DNA of 64,000 bases from Sulfopaludibacter sp963835555. Lineage in GTDB: Bacteria; Acidobacteriota; Terriglobia; Bryobacterales; Bryobacteraceae. Both the position numbers and the translations under genes were made by a program. Below, piece after piece: positions 42,094-51,649 of this stretch (positions are counted from its first letter, which is position 1; each line of letters starts with the position of its first letter). The stretch is from positions 124,001 through 188,000 of the forward strand of contig CAWIGC010000010.1 of NCBI GenBank assembly GCA_963835555.1, given 5' to 3'. The notes beneath the pieces were generated by a model that was not told the DNA's origin, did no database searches, and worked only from the letters and a program-made list of their open reading frames with translations.

Positions 42094-42765
42094 TTATTTC
42101 CTGCTCCTCGCCAGCCACACTTCGTATGCCGCGCGCACCATGGCCACCCACACAACGGCCACCGCGTACCCGCCCAGCACATCGGTCGGATAATGGACTC
42201 CCAGGTAGACGCGTGAAAACCCAACAGCCAGCGTAATGGCCGCGGCCAACGCCCAGATCAGGACTTTGCGCCACCGCGGGACCGCGCCAACGGTGAGAAT
42301 TGCGGCCAGCACCCCATAGAAACAGCAACTGGTCAAAGAGTGTCCGCTTGGAAAGCTGTAGCTCCCAGGCTGCGCCAAGCCGAAAAACACCTCTGGGCGC
42401 GGACGCCGGAATCCGAACTTGAGCGCCTGATCGAAAACCTGGGCGCCCAGCACTGTGATGGCAAGCAGCGCGGCTGCCCGGCGCCTGCCGGCGACATACA
42501 GTCTCCAGACCAGGATTACCCCGAGCGGCAGCAGGATGGTCGTGGATCCCAACTGGGTCACGGCGCTCATGGCTTCCGTAAACCGGGGCGTGGCCCAACT
42601 GTGGATGGCGTCCCGCACGTTCGAGTCGAGGCTCTGCGTATGGCCCTGCGCTACGGCATGGGCCAGCACCACGAAAAACAGCGCCGCCAGAACGGCAACG
42701 GCAGTCCCCGCGATCCATGCCCGATTTTTGAATCCCACCTTCTTAACATACGGTGCCCGCCGCAC
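42094..42765 (-). CDS. PAP2-family membrane phosphatase
   Basis: The 223-residue protein has about six membrane helices and the three PAP2 motifs: 'KFGFRRPRP', 'YSFPSGHSLTS' and 'SRVYLGVHYPTDVLGGY', giving the catalytic His residues. Likely substrates are undecaprenyl pyrophosphate or phosphatidic acid, at the outer face of the inner membrane. The start is GTG 42765, a GTG further in ('VGFKNRAW') is also possible. It lies upstream of glnA on the same strand but 74 bases apart, so independent expression is likely. Confidence 0.88.
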   Translation of the reverse strand: MRRAPYVKKVGFKNRAWIAGTAVAVLAALFFVVLAHAVAQGHTQSLDSNVRDAIHSWATPRFTEAMSAVTQLGSTTILLPLGVILVWRLYVAGRRRAAALLAITVLGAQVFDQALKFGFRRPRPEVFFGLAQPGSYSFPSGHSLTSCCFYGVLAAILTVGAVPRWRKVLIWALAAAITLAVGFSRVYLGVHYPTDVLGGYAVAVVWVAMVRAAYEVWLARSRK

Positions 42766-42791
42766 TGTGACAAAATGGTTGCTTCCCCAAT

Positions 42792-45700
42792 ATGCGTTCG
42801 GCTCTCATTGTCCTCTTCACGCTCGCCCTCGTCCTGCGGGCACAAACGCCTCTCGGCACCGTTACGGGCCTGGCGGCTGACCCATCCGGAGGCGCCGTCC
42901 CCGGAGTTGCCCTCACTCTCACCAGCCAGGAGACGGGCGTCAAGCGCACTGCTTCCACCAACGGAGCAGGCCTATATTCTTTTCCCGACCTGCCGCCGGG
43001 CACATACCGGCTGAATGCCGATGCCAGCGGTTTCCGGCCGGTGGAAACACGGCCCTTCGCCGTGGAGGCCTTCCGCACGGTGCGGCAGGACCTGCCACTG
43101 GAACTGGCCACGGCCAACTCCGCGGTGATCGTGACTGAGGCCGCTTCGCCCGTGATTCAGGTGGACACGCCGGCCATTGCCACCAGCCTGGCCAGCCGCC
43201 AGATCATCGAACTGCCCACCACCATGCGGAGCGTCGCCAAGAACTCGGGCGATTCCGGGCTGATCAGTGAGATCCTGCCGGAGACCGTGCCCGGAGTGGT
43301 GCAAGTGGGCGGAGGCGCCAAGTGGCTAACGCCGGGAGGCACGGCCGGCGCCACCGACGTAAAGGTGGACGGCATCGAAACCAGGTTCGGCAATTTCGGC
43401 AGCCCGGACAACGTGTCGCAGCCTTCCATGGAAGCCATTCAGGAATTCACCGCGAACGTGCTGACCGCGCGCGCGGAATTCGCCGGTATGGGCACCATCA
43501 CCACGGCCACCAAGAGCGGGACCAACGAATTCCACGGCGGCGTTTACGAGTACATGCACAACAGCGTCACCGACGCGCGCAACACCTTCGCCACCGCGTT
43601 GCCTTTCACGAACCTGCACAACTATGGCGGCACGCTGGGTGGTCCGGTGCAGAAGGACAAGACCTTCTTCTTTGTGGATTTCGACGGCACGCGCGGCGTT
43701 TCGGCATACCTGTTTTCGCCCAATGTGCCGACCGTGGCCATGCGGAACGGAGATTTCAGCAGCCAGGCCGCGCTGAAGAATCCGTTCAGCGGATTCAACC
43801 CCTACAGCGGGAACACCATACTGCCGCAATACCTTTCGCCGCAGGCCAAACAGGTGCAGCAGACCTTCTTCCCGCTGCCGAATTTCGGGCCGCCCAGCCT
43901 GACCGCGGCCAACTATCGCGCATCCTTCAATGGACCCGAGGTGCATCGCACCGAAGAGTTCCGCGTGGATCACAACTTCTCGGCCAATCACATGGCCTTC
44001 GTGCGTTACTCGAATCGCAAGGACGATTACCAGATTCCCGGCGCGCGCTCTTCGCTTCCGCCGACCACCATCGGCACCAGCGACAACATCCGCCGCGTGA
44101 ACTTCTGGACATTCGGCGACGTTGCCAATCTGCGGCCCACCGTGGTCAACGAATTCCGCGCGGGCGTGGTGATCCTGGTCTCGGCCAGCAGCGCGGATTT
44201 CACCGGCCAGAACCTGTTGCAGCAGATCGGCATCGCCGGCCTGCCCGACCGCGGCGCCGTCAACAGCCTTCCCTTCTTCAACGTCTCCGGCTTCACCAAC
44301 AACAACATCAACCTGTTCAGCCCGGTGAACGACGGGCACGCGCAGTTTGCCGACAACCTGAGCTGGGTCCACGGACGCCACTCCATGAAGTTCGGCGTGG
44401 AAGCCATCGACTGGTTTGTCAATCGCTACATGCCCAACAATTCGGGCAATCCCATTTTCGGCAGTTACGCTTTTACCGGAGCGTTCACCGGCAATGCCTA
44501 CGCCGACTTCCTGCTGGGAGTGCCGGCCACGGTGACGCGGGTAGAGCCCTTCCCGGCGCAGTACAACCGCTCGCGCGACTGGTCCGGCTACGCCCAGGAC
44601 GATTTCAAAGTGACGTCGCAAGCTGACCCTGATCTACGGCCTGCGCTACGAATACAACGGCCCGGCCTACGCCAACGGGGACAATATGTACTCTTTCGAC
44701 CTGGCCACCGGCAAAATCGTGGTGCCGACCCAGGCGTCCATCCAGAAGTTCAGCGCGCTGTTCCCATCCACGTATCCGGTGGAGACCGCCGGCCAGCGGG
44801 CCTGGGCCGCTCCCTGCGGCAGAGCGACAAGAACAACTTCGCCCCGCGCTTCGGCTTCTCCTATCAATTGGGCAAAGACGCGCGAGACGGTACTGCGCGG
44901 CGGCTGGGGCATCTACTATTCCCATTATTCGGCGAATGTACCCGGCGATCTGGCGGCCGGTCCGTTCGCCGCCACCACCATCAACACCAACATATTCACC
45001 AACGGCCAGCCGCTGTTCACGCTGGCCAATCCGTTCGCGGCCGCGGGCACCCCGGGTACGCTCACCCTGCGCGCCGTGGCGCCCAATCTGCGCAACAGCT
45101 CGGTGCAGCAGTACACGCTTTCGCTGGAGCGCGAATTCACGCGCGATATGGGCGTGCGCGTGAGTTACATCGGCTCCAAGGGAACGCCAACTGGTCTACC
45201 GCCGCGACGTGAACCAGCCGCTGGCATCCACGGTGGCATTCAACAACGCGCGCCGTCCGTATCCGCTCTTCGGCACCATCAACTATGCCGACAACGGCGC
45301 CAACATGCTGTATAGCGGCCTGCAAACGCAGGTGCAGAAGCGCTTCACGCACGGGCCTGCTGTTCAACTCCACCTGGACCTGGGCCAAGGAGATCAGCGA
45401 CGCCGACGATACCGACGATTTCGAACTGGACAACACCATCGAGGACACGTACAACCGCCGGCGCGATCGCGGCAACGTCTATTCCGTGCCGCGCCACCAG
45501 TGGATCAATCAGGCGCTCTACGATCTGCCGTTTGGCAAGGGGCCGATTGCTGGGCGGCTGGCAAGCCAACGCTCCTGCTCAACTTCAGCACGGGCAACTG
45601 GTACACCCCGGTGCTCAGCGGTCCGGACCCCACCAACACCCGCCAGACCACGCTGCGCCCGGACATCATCACGTCCAGCATCGCCATGCCCCGAACGCTG

Positions 45701-46036
45701 AACAAGTGGTTCGACCCAGCCTCGTTCGGTACTCCCGCCAACGGCCTGTGGGGCAATGCCGGACGCGGCATCATCGAAGGCCCGGGGTACATTTTATTCA
45801 ATTTCGGCCTGCAGAAAACGGTGCGTCTGGAAAAGTGGGGCGCCATCCAACTGCTGGCGAATTTCCAGAACATTCTCAATCACGTGAACTATGGCGAGCC
45901 CACCGGCGGCGGGAGCCCGCTGCAAAGCTGGGTCACGGTCAACAACGGGAATGCGGGAAAGATCACATCTACGGCCGTTTTTCCGCCCGCCGGAAGCCCC
46001 CGCACGGGCCAACTGGCGCTACGCTGGAACTTCTAG
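42792..46036 (+). pseudogene. Oar-like TonB-dependent receptor with carboxypeptidase regulatory domain, several frameshifts
   Basis: The first ~610 codons (to about 44617) read cleanly: signal peptide, carboxypeptidase-like Ig domain ('LGTVTGLAADPSGGAVPGV'), plug domain ('AGATDVKVDGIETRFG') and the start of the barrel ('NNYGGTLGGPVQKDKTFFFVDFDG'). The remainder of the barrel is present but split among all three frames, with changes near 44618, 44800, 44887, 45187, 45353, 45550 and 45575, ending with 'FNFGLQKTVRLEKWGAIQLLANFQNILNHVNYG' and a C-terminal Phe (LRWNF). All pieces keep the family order. It would import or bind large substrates in the outer membrane. Either assembly indels or recent decay explains the breaks. 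Confidence 0.8.
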
Positions 46037-46037
46037 C

Positions 46038-47399
46038 ATGATCGCCTCCATCAACCCCGCCACGGGAGTCACGCTGCAAACGTTTGAGGCACTCGACGCC
46101 GAACAAGTAGACGACAAACTGGCGAGGGCGGAGCGGGCTTACCAAAGCTATCGAAAAACATCCTTCGCGGACCGCGGCCGCTGGCTTACCGCCGCCGCCG
46201 AGATTCTGGATTCCGAAAAGGACCGGCTGGGCCGCATCATGACCCAGGAGATGGGCAAGACCATCGCCTCCGCGCGCGCCGAAGCGGCCAAATGCGCCAC
46301 CGGATGCCGCTACTACGTGGAGCACGGCGAGCGGTTGCTGGCCGATGAACCGGTGGATGCCGGCGGGGGCCGCAGTTTCCTGCGCTACGAGCCGATCGGG
46401 CCGGTGCTGGCCGTGATGCCGTGGAATTTTCCGTTCTGGCAGGTCTTTCGTTTCGCCGCACCCGCGCTGATGGCCGGCAACGTGGGGTTGCTCAAGCACG
46501 CCTCGAACGTGCCGCAATGCGCGGTGGCGATCGAAGACGTGATCCGCCGCGCCGGTTTTCCCGAGGACGTTTTCCAGACGCTGTTGATCGGCTCCTGGGA
46601 AGTGGGCCGGGTGATCGACGACCGGCGGGTGAAGGCCGTGTCCCTGACCGGCAGCGAACCGGCGGGCGCGCAGGTGGCCTGCCAAGCCGGCCGTCGTATC
46701 AAGAAGACCGTGCTCGAACTGGGCGGCAGCGATCCGTTCGTGGTGATGCCTTCCGCCGATCTGGCGCGCGCCGCGCAGGTGGCGGTGGACGCGCGGATTA
46801 TCAATAACGGCCAGTCCTGCATTGCGGCCAAACGCTTCATCGTGCACCAGAGCATCGCCGCCGAGTTCGAGGAGCGCTTCGTAGAGGGCATCAAGGCCCT
46901 GCGCGTGGGCGATCCGATGGACGAGGCCACTCAGGTGGGGCCTCTGGCGACACCTTCGATTCGCGAGGACCTCGACCGGCAGGTGCAGCAGAGCATCGAA
47001 ATGGGTGCGCGCGTGCTCGCCGGCGGCAACAAGCTTCACCGTCCCGGCAACTTCTACGAACCCACCGTGCTGGCCGATGTGGCGCCGGATTCTCCCGCCT
47101 ACCGCGAAGAGATGTTCGGACCGGTGGCCGTGCTGTTCCGCGCCGAAGGGCTGGACCACGCTATCCAACTGGCAAACGATACGGAATTCGGCCTGGGCGC
47201 CAGCGCCTGGACCAACGATCCCGTGGAACAGCAGCGCTGCATCGCGGAAATTGAAGCCGGCATGGTCTTCATCAATGGCATGGTGGCGTCGGACGCGCGT
47301 CTGCCGTTCGGAGGAGTCAAACACTCCGGCTATGGCCGCGAACTGGCCACCTATGGCATCCGCGAATTCGTCAACGTGAAGACTGTCCGGATCGCCTGA
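46038..47399 (+). CDS. Aldehyde dehydrogenase, Sad/YneI-type succinate-semialdehyde dehydrogenase
   Basis: The 453-residue protein starts at ATG 46038 (MIASINPATGVTLQTFEAL), one base after the receptor frame ends. Motifs are 'PIGPVLAVMPWNFPFWQVFR', 'SLTGSEPAGAQVA', the catalytic Glu in 'VLELGGSDPFVV' and the catalytic Cys in 'NNGQSCIAAKRF'. It best fits the Sad/YneI group that oxidises succinate semialdehyde to succinate. Ends in 'GVKHSGYGRELATYGIREFVNVKTV'. Convergent with doxX, with a repeat-rich gap between. Confidence 0.9.
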   Translation: MIASINPATGVTLQTFEALDAEQVDDKLARAERAYQSYRKTSFADRGRWLTAAAEILDSEKDRLGRIMTQEMGKTIASARAEAAKCATGCRYYVEHGERLLADEPVDAGGGRSFLRYEPIGPVLAVMPWNFPFWQVFRFAAPALMAGNVGLLKHASNVPQCAVAIEDVIRRAGFPEDVFQTLLIGSWEVGRVIDDRRVKAVSLTGSEPAGAQVACQAGRRIKKTVLELGGSDPFVVMPSADLARAAQVAVDARIINNGQSCIAAKRFIVHQSIAAEFEERFVEGIKALRVGDPMDEATQVGPLATPSIREDLDRQVQQSIEMGARVLAGGNKLHRPGNFYEPTVLADVAPDSPAYREEMFGPVAVLFRAEGLDHAIQLANDTEFGLGASAWTNDPVEQQRCIAEIEAGMVFINGMVASDARLPFGGVKHSGYGRELATYGIREFVNVKTVRIA

Positions 47400-47406
47400 A
47401 AAAATA

Positions 47407-47465
47407 GGGGTTGGGGATAGGGTTTGGGGGTGGGGAATGGTGCGGCCCTTCGGGCCGGCCTTTTT
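47407..47465 (+). terminator. G-tract repeat joined to a hairpin terminator, copy 2
   Basis: GGGG-TT-GGGG-ATA-GGG-TTT-GGGGG-T-GGGG (47407-47435) is followed by GGCCC-TTC-GGGCC (47444-47456), GGCC and TTTTT (47461-47465). The order and even the TGGGGAATGG link to the hairpin are the same as at 40396-40453. It would end transcripts of the aldehyde dehydrogenase gene. Confidence 0.7.
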
Positions 47466-47507
47466 CTTGAACCTATCGCTGACCGGGAATCAACACGGGA
47501 AGCGGGG

Positions 47508-47640
47508 TCAAGATTGTGACCGCCTGGTGCGGATAGTCGAGATGAGGGCGGCGGACGCCATGGTGCAGGCGAGAATGGCAAGGAAGAATTGCACCGTCCA
47601 CGGCAGGAACGTGAGAATGCCTCCGAGGATCTCGACCCCG
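47508..47640 (-). pseudogene. Partial, decayed copy of doxX
   Basis: In the minus direction this reads 'VEILGGILTFLPWTVQFFLAILACTMASAALI' (split here for length) and ends TRRSQS-stop. The intact doxX gene just upstream on that strand has the same segment with 'AQFGLAILACTMACAALIW', then ~24 residues missing here, then the same TRRSQS end. It has no start. It is a 3' partial duplicate with an internal deletion. Confidence 0.8.
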
Positions 47641-47641
47641 A

Positions 47642-47667
47642 GGGTTTGGGGGGTGGGGAATGGTGCC
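47642..47667. repeat. Third, partial copy of the G-tract repeat
   Basis: GGGTTTGGGGGGTGGGGAATGGTGCC repeats the right part of the element at 47407 but stops before the hairpin. It lies exactly where the doxX 3' end is duplicated, one unit (192 bases) apart. Confidence 0.65.
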
Positions 47668-47700
47668 TTCGCTGACCGGGAATCAACACGGGAAGCGGGG

Positions 47701-48075
47701 TCAGGATTGTGACCGCCTGGTCCACCAGTAAGCGCTCAGACCCAGACAGAACACTGCGCCGACGATTGAGTTTCCAGGCTGGCCCAGCGGATAGATCCAG
47801 ATAAGGGCGGCGCACGCCATGGTGCAGGCGAGAATGGCGAGGCCGAATTGCGCCGTCCACGGCAGGAACGTGAGAATGCCGCCCAGAATCTCGACGATGC
47901 CGGTGAAGTAGCGGAACCATTGGCCGATGCCCACCTGGGCGAAGAATTGCGGCCACATGGAGTCGGCGGAGAATTTATCGGCTCCGAACGCCACGAACGC
48001 TACACCAATGCCTCCCCGAACACACCAATCGGTGATAGGGCTCCGCGGCTCACCGGCAGTCGCATGCTCGAACAT
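47701..48075 (-). CDS. DoxX-family membrane protein
   Basis: The 124-residue protein has four membrane helices in the DoxX pattern: 'RGGIGVAFVAFGADKF', 'FTGIVEILGGILTFLPW', 'GLAILACTMACAALIWIY' and 'NSIVGAVFCLGLSAYWW'. DoxX-like proteins are often linked to redox or thiol stress at the membrane. It starts two bases after the dsbD stop on the same strand, so it is co-transcribed with the thiol transporter, which fits that role. A decayed copy of its 3' half lies downstream. Confidence 0.88.
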   Translation of the reverse strand: MFEHATAGEPRSPITDWCVRGGIGVAFVAFGADKFSADSMWPQFFAQVGIGQWFRYFTGIVEILGGILTFLPWTAQFGLAILACTMACAALIWIYPLGQPGNSIVGAVFCLGLSAYWWTRRSQS

Positions 48076-48077
48076 GG

Positions 48078-50342
48078 TTACGGCCGTGCGGCTTGCTCGA
48101 CGGCGGCGCGCAGTTCGTCTTCCGGGGTCAGCCCGTCGAAGCGTTTGACTTGCTTGCCGGTGCGGTCGAGCACCAGCGTCACCGGCAGTCCGTCGAGATT
48201 GTATTCCTTATTGACTGCTTGGGAACCGAGGGCGACGGGATAATCCATGGGGTGCTTCTTGAGGAACGGGACAATCAGGTCCGCACCCTCTTCGTCCATC
48301 CCTACCCCCAGGACAGCCACGCCTTTCGCGGCGAAATCCTTGTAGATTTTATTGAAGCCGGGTATCTCTTTGATGCACGGTCCGCAATAGGTCGCCCAGA
48401 AATCCACGACGAGCACCTTACCGGCAAAGGGCGCCGGATCGAGCGGTCCGCCTTGCAGGCTGGTGAACTTGGAAACGATTGAGGGCGAAGACGGTACGGC
48501 GGTTTTCTCAAGAAACGCTTGAAATTCTGCCGGGTTGTGAGTGAGACCTTCGAACTTGGCGACGACAGTCTCGTCGGGCTGGAGGATCACATAGAACGGC
48601 TGAGATATGGTCTTGAACTTTTCGGCTTCCAACTTGGCGTTGGCCTCGCTGGCGGCGTCGGTGCCATCGGTGTAGAGTTCCACCAGCACAAACTTGCCGA
48701 GCAGGGCGGAGATTTCCGGGCGAGAGAGAATGTTGGCGCGCATCCAGTGGCAGTTGGCGCAGGAATAGCCGGTGAAATCCACGAACACCAGTTTGCCTTC
48801 GGCGCGGGCTTTGTCCAGCGCGGCGCGGTATTGGTCCTTCATCCACACCAGGCCGGCGGCTTGGGAGCCGCCGGGCGATGCGGCGCCCTCCGCTGCCGCC
48901 GGGACATACGCTTCGAGGTCGCCGAGGTTGCCGCCGAACATGCCGGGCAGCAGGGTGATGGCGAAAATCAGCAGGACCAGACCGGACAGCAGGCGGCCGA
49001 GCCCCATAGTCTCATCCGGCTTGATGCCTTCCAGGCGGACAAAGCCGAGCAGGTAGAGTCCGGCCATGGCGAACAGCACCACCCAGGCGGCCAGGAAGCG
49101 GTCGCGGGTGAGGAATCCCCATTGCAGGGTGGCGTCCAGGCTGGCGATGTATTTCAGGCTGGCGGCCAGAATGATGAAGCCCATCACGACCTTTACGCGC
49201 GCCAGCCAGCCTCCGCTGCGCGGCATGCGCTTGAGGTACGAGGGGAACAGCGCCAGCAGGAAGAAAGGCAGGGCCAGTCCGGCAGCGAAGGACATCATGC
49301 CGAGCAGCGGGCGCATGGTCGCTCCACCTCCCACCGACGCCGCCAGCAGAGTACCCACGAACGGGCCCACACAAGCGAAAGAAGAGAGGGAGAACGTCAG
49401 TCCCATCAGCAGCGTGCCGCCGAATCCGCCCTTCTCCGAAGATTGGTTCAGCTTCGTCAGGATGGAAGACGGGACATTGATTTCAAAGGCGCCGAGCAGG
49501 CTGAGACCGAAGGCAATGAAGAGCGCGGCGATGAACCCGTTGACCCACGGGTTGCCGCCCAGGTTCTTGACTCCGGCGGGTCCGAGCAACAGGGTGGTGA
49601 GCAGGCCGATTCCGGAGAAAAGCACGATGATACCCAGGCAGAACACCACCGCCTGCACCACGCTGTCCCGCCTGGCGCCAGACTGGCGGTTCAGGAAAAA
49701 CGACATGGTGATGGGGATCATCGGAAAGACGCATGGCGTGAAGATCGAGGCTAGGCCGAACCCGAACGCGGTAAGAAGAAACAAACCCCACCCCTGCGAT
49801 GGGGCGGGTTGCGGAGCGCCGGCGCCGGTACCGGCCGACGATGCGGCGGGCGGCTTGGGCTCGGTGTATCCGGCGGGAATGACCAGGGAGGCGGCGGACG
49901 CCGCGGGATCGACGGTCAGATTGATGGTCTGGTTCCAACGGCCGGGGACGCACTGCGTGGAACTGCAAGTCTGGTAGCGCGCGGAAATAGGGATCTCCGC
50001 GGGCCCGGCGGAAGCGTCTTTGCGGAGGGTAAGTTCCAGCAGGAACAGCACCTCATTTTCGTAGGCTTCCGTTTCCGCGTTGGCGACGGGGTCAAAGGCG
50101 CGCTTGACCGGAGGCTGGAGGAGGCGCAGTTTTTCAGCCGTCGCGGACTGGAAGGAAATCGGAATGCCTTCGGGGGAAGAGCCCGAATAGAGGTGCCAGC
50201 CGGGATCGATTTTGACATCCACGCGCACCAGCGTCTTACCGCCCGGTGCGACCGTGGCAGGGTCGGGCTGGGCGGTGAATTGGGCGTGCTGCTGGGCCAG
50301 GGCGCAAGCGGAAAAAACAAAGGCCAACGCAGATAGCTTCAC
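48078..50342 (-). CDS. dsbD: DsbD-type thiol-disulfide transporter fused to a TlpA-like thioredoxin
   Basis: The 754-residue protein has a signal peptide, an N-terminal DsbD alpha domain (~20-150) with Cys126 and Cys131, an eight-helix membrane part (~185-475) with the two buried cysteines Cys204 ('FTPCVFPMIP') and Cys324 ('FACVGPF'), and a thioredoxin domain with CANC (Cys528/531). A fourth part, residues ~620-754, is a TlpA-like thioredoxin with CGPC (Cys653/656). E. coli DsbD ends after the third part. It moves electrons from cytoplasmic thioredoxin to the periplasm; the extra domain would be a built-in client reductase. GTG start after AAGGA. Confidence 0.9.
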   Translation of the reverse strand: MKLSALAFVFSACALAQQHAQFTAQPDPATVAPGGKTLVRVDVKIDPGWHLYSGSSPEGIPISFQSATAEKLRLLQPPVKRAFDPVANAETEAYENEVLFLLELTLRKDASAGPAEIPISARYQTCSSTQCVPGRWNQTINLTVDPAASAASLVIPAGYTEPKPPAASSAGTGAGAPQPAPSQGWGLFLLTAFGFGLASIFTPCVFPMIPITMSFFLNRQSGARRDSVVQAVVFCLGIIVLFSGIGLLTTLLLGPAGVKNLGGNPWVNGFIAALFIAFGLSLLGAFEINVPSSILTKLNQSSEKGGFGGTLLMGLTFSLSSFACVGPFVGTLLAASVGGGATMRPLLGMMSFAAGLALPFFLLALFPSYLKRMPRSGGWLARVKVVMGFIILAASLKYIASLDATLQWGFLTRDRFLAAWVVLFAMAGLYLLGFVRLEGIKPDETMGLGRLLSGLVLLIFAITLLPGMFGGNLGDLEAYVPAAAEGAASPGGSQAAGLVWMKDQYRAALDKARAEGKLVFVDFTGYSCANCHWMRANILSRPEISALLGKFVLVELYTDGTDAASEANAKLEAEKFKTISQPFYVILQPDETVVAKFEGLTHNPAEFQAFLEKTAVPSSPSIVSKFTSLQGGPLDPAPFAGKVLVVDFWATYCGPCIKEIPGFNKIYKDFAAKGVAVLGVGMDEEGADLIVPFLKKHPMDYPVALGSQAVNKEYNLDGLPVTLVLDRTGKQVKRFDGLTPEDELRAAVEQAARP

Positions 50343-50402
50343 GGCTTCCTTCTCTCTTTTAGACTATCGCCAAAGCAAAGAGGCGCAGGGATTGCCGGAA
50401 AT

Positions 50403-51404
50403 TTACCGCGCCCCTACCACCAGTTCCTCTTCGATCTGCTGGTTGACCCGGCCCTCGGAGAATTCGGCGGCCACGCGAATGGCATTGCGGATGGCATTGG
50501 CGTTGGCGCGTCCGTGGCTGATGATACAGACGCCGCGAACACCCAACAGCGGGGCGCCTCCGTACTCGGAATAGTCCAGGCGCTTCTGGAAATCCTGGAA
50601 GGCGGTGCGCGAAATGGCGTAGCCGATCTTGCCGCTGATGGTGGATTCCAGGGACTCGCGCAACAGCGTCTTCACCATGTCTCCGAGCCCTTCGCTGACC
50701 TTCAACGCCACGTTGCCGATGAAGCCGTCGCAGACGATGACGTCCACGTTGCCGCCGAACAGGTCGCGGCCTTCCACGTTGCCCAGGAAGTTGAGATTCA
50801 GGCCGGAGATCAGTTCCTTGGCGGCGCGGGTCAGGTCGTTGCCCTTATGGTCTTCCTCTCCGATGGAAAGGATGCCCACGCGCGGCTTGGGACGCCGCAG
50901 AATGATCCGCGAGTAGATCTCGCCCATCACCGCGAACTGCGCCAACTGGCGCGGGGAGCAATCCACGTTGGCGCCTACGTCCACCAGGACCACCGGTGAG
51001 CCCTTTACAGTGGGGAATACCGCGGCGAGCGCGGGACGGGACACTCCGGGTATCACGCCCTGAACGATCTTGGCCGTGGCCATGACCGCCCCGGTGTTAC
51101 CGGCGGAGACCAACCCTTGCGCCTTGCCATCGCGCACCAGACGCGAGGCCACCTTCAGGGAACTATCCTTCTTGGTGCGGACCGCATCCGTGCTGTCATC
51201 CATGGTGATGACCTGCTCGGCGTGAACGATCTCTATGGGCAAGTCCGCGTGGTCCTCATACTTTTGGAGTTCCTGCCGGACCAGATTGCTCCGGCCCACC
51301 AGGATGACCCTTACGCCCAGACTTCTGGCGGCCTGAACAGCGCCCTGGACTTCGGCTTGCGGGGCGTGATCACCGCCCATTGCATCCAACGCAATGGTCA
51401 GCAT
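50403..51404 (-). CDS. plsX: Phosphate acyltransferase PlsX
   Basis: The 333-residue protein is PlsX, which converts acyl-ACP to acyl-phosphate as the first step in phospholipid synthesis by the PlsX/PlsY route. The family marks are 'IALDAMGGDHAPQAEVQGA', 'VSAGNTGAVMATA', 'VDVGANVDCSP' and 'GNVEGRDLFGGNVDVIVCDGFIGNV'. It is 12 bases downstream of rpmF and belongs to the conserved yceD-rpmF-plsX operon. Confidence 0.97.
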   Translation of the reverse strand: MLTIALDAMGGDHAPQAEVQGAVQAARSLGVRVILVGRSNLVRQELQKYEDHADLPIEIVHAEQVITMDDSTDAVRTKKDSSLKVASRLVRDGKAQGLVSAGNTGAVMATAKIVQGVIPGVSRPALAAVFPTVKGSPVVLVDVGANVDCSPRQLAQFAVMGEIYSRIILRRPKPRVGILSIGEEDHKGNDLTRAAKELISGLNLNFLGNVEGRDLFGGNVDVIVCDGFIGNVALKVSEGLGDMVKTLLRESLESTISGKIGYAISRTAFQDFQKRLDYSEYGGAPLLGVRGVCIISHGRANANAIRNAIRVAAEFSEGRVNQQIEEELVVGAR

Positions 51405-51416
51405 GTTGGGACCGGC

Positions 51417-51599
51417 TTACTCCTCGGCGACTTCGACCACTTCGCGGCCCTTGTACTGCCCGCAGTGTGGACACACGCGGTGGGGTAACTTGGGCTCATG
51501 ACAGTTGGGGCACTCCGAGTGGCCGGGGGCCTTCAGGGCATCGTGCGCGCGACGAGTGCTGGTGCGCTCTTTGGAGTGTCTACGTTTCGGATTCGGCAT
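51417..51599 (-). CDS. rpmF: 50S ribosomal protein L32
   Basis: The 60-residue protein starts at ATG 51599 (MPNPKRRHSKERTSTRRAHD) and has the zinc-binding CPNC...CPHC pairs, so this is a zinc-dependent form of L32. A longer frame with 14 more residues upstream is not needed. It lies between yceD and plsX as in most bacteria. Confidence 0.96.
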   Translation of the reverse strand: MPNPKRRHSKERTSTRRAHDALKAPGHSECPNCHEPKLPHRVCPHCGQYKGREVVEVAEE

Positions 51600-51649
51600 A
51601 TCTCTACCTCTACAAATCTCGTCCGCGTATCGCGGGTGCAAAACTTATG

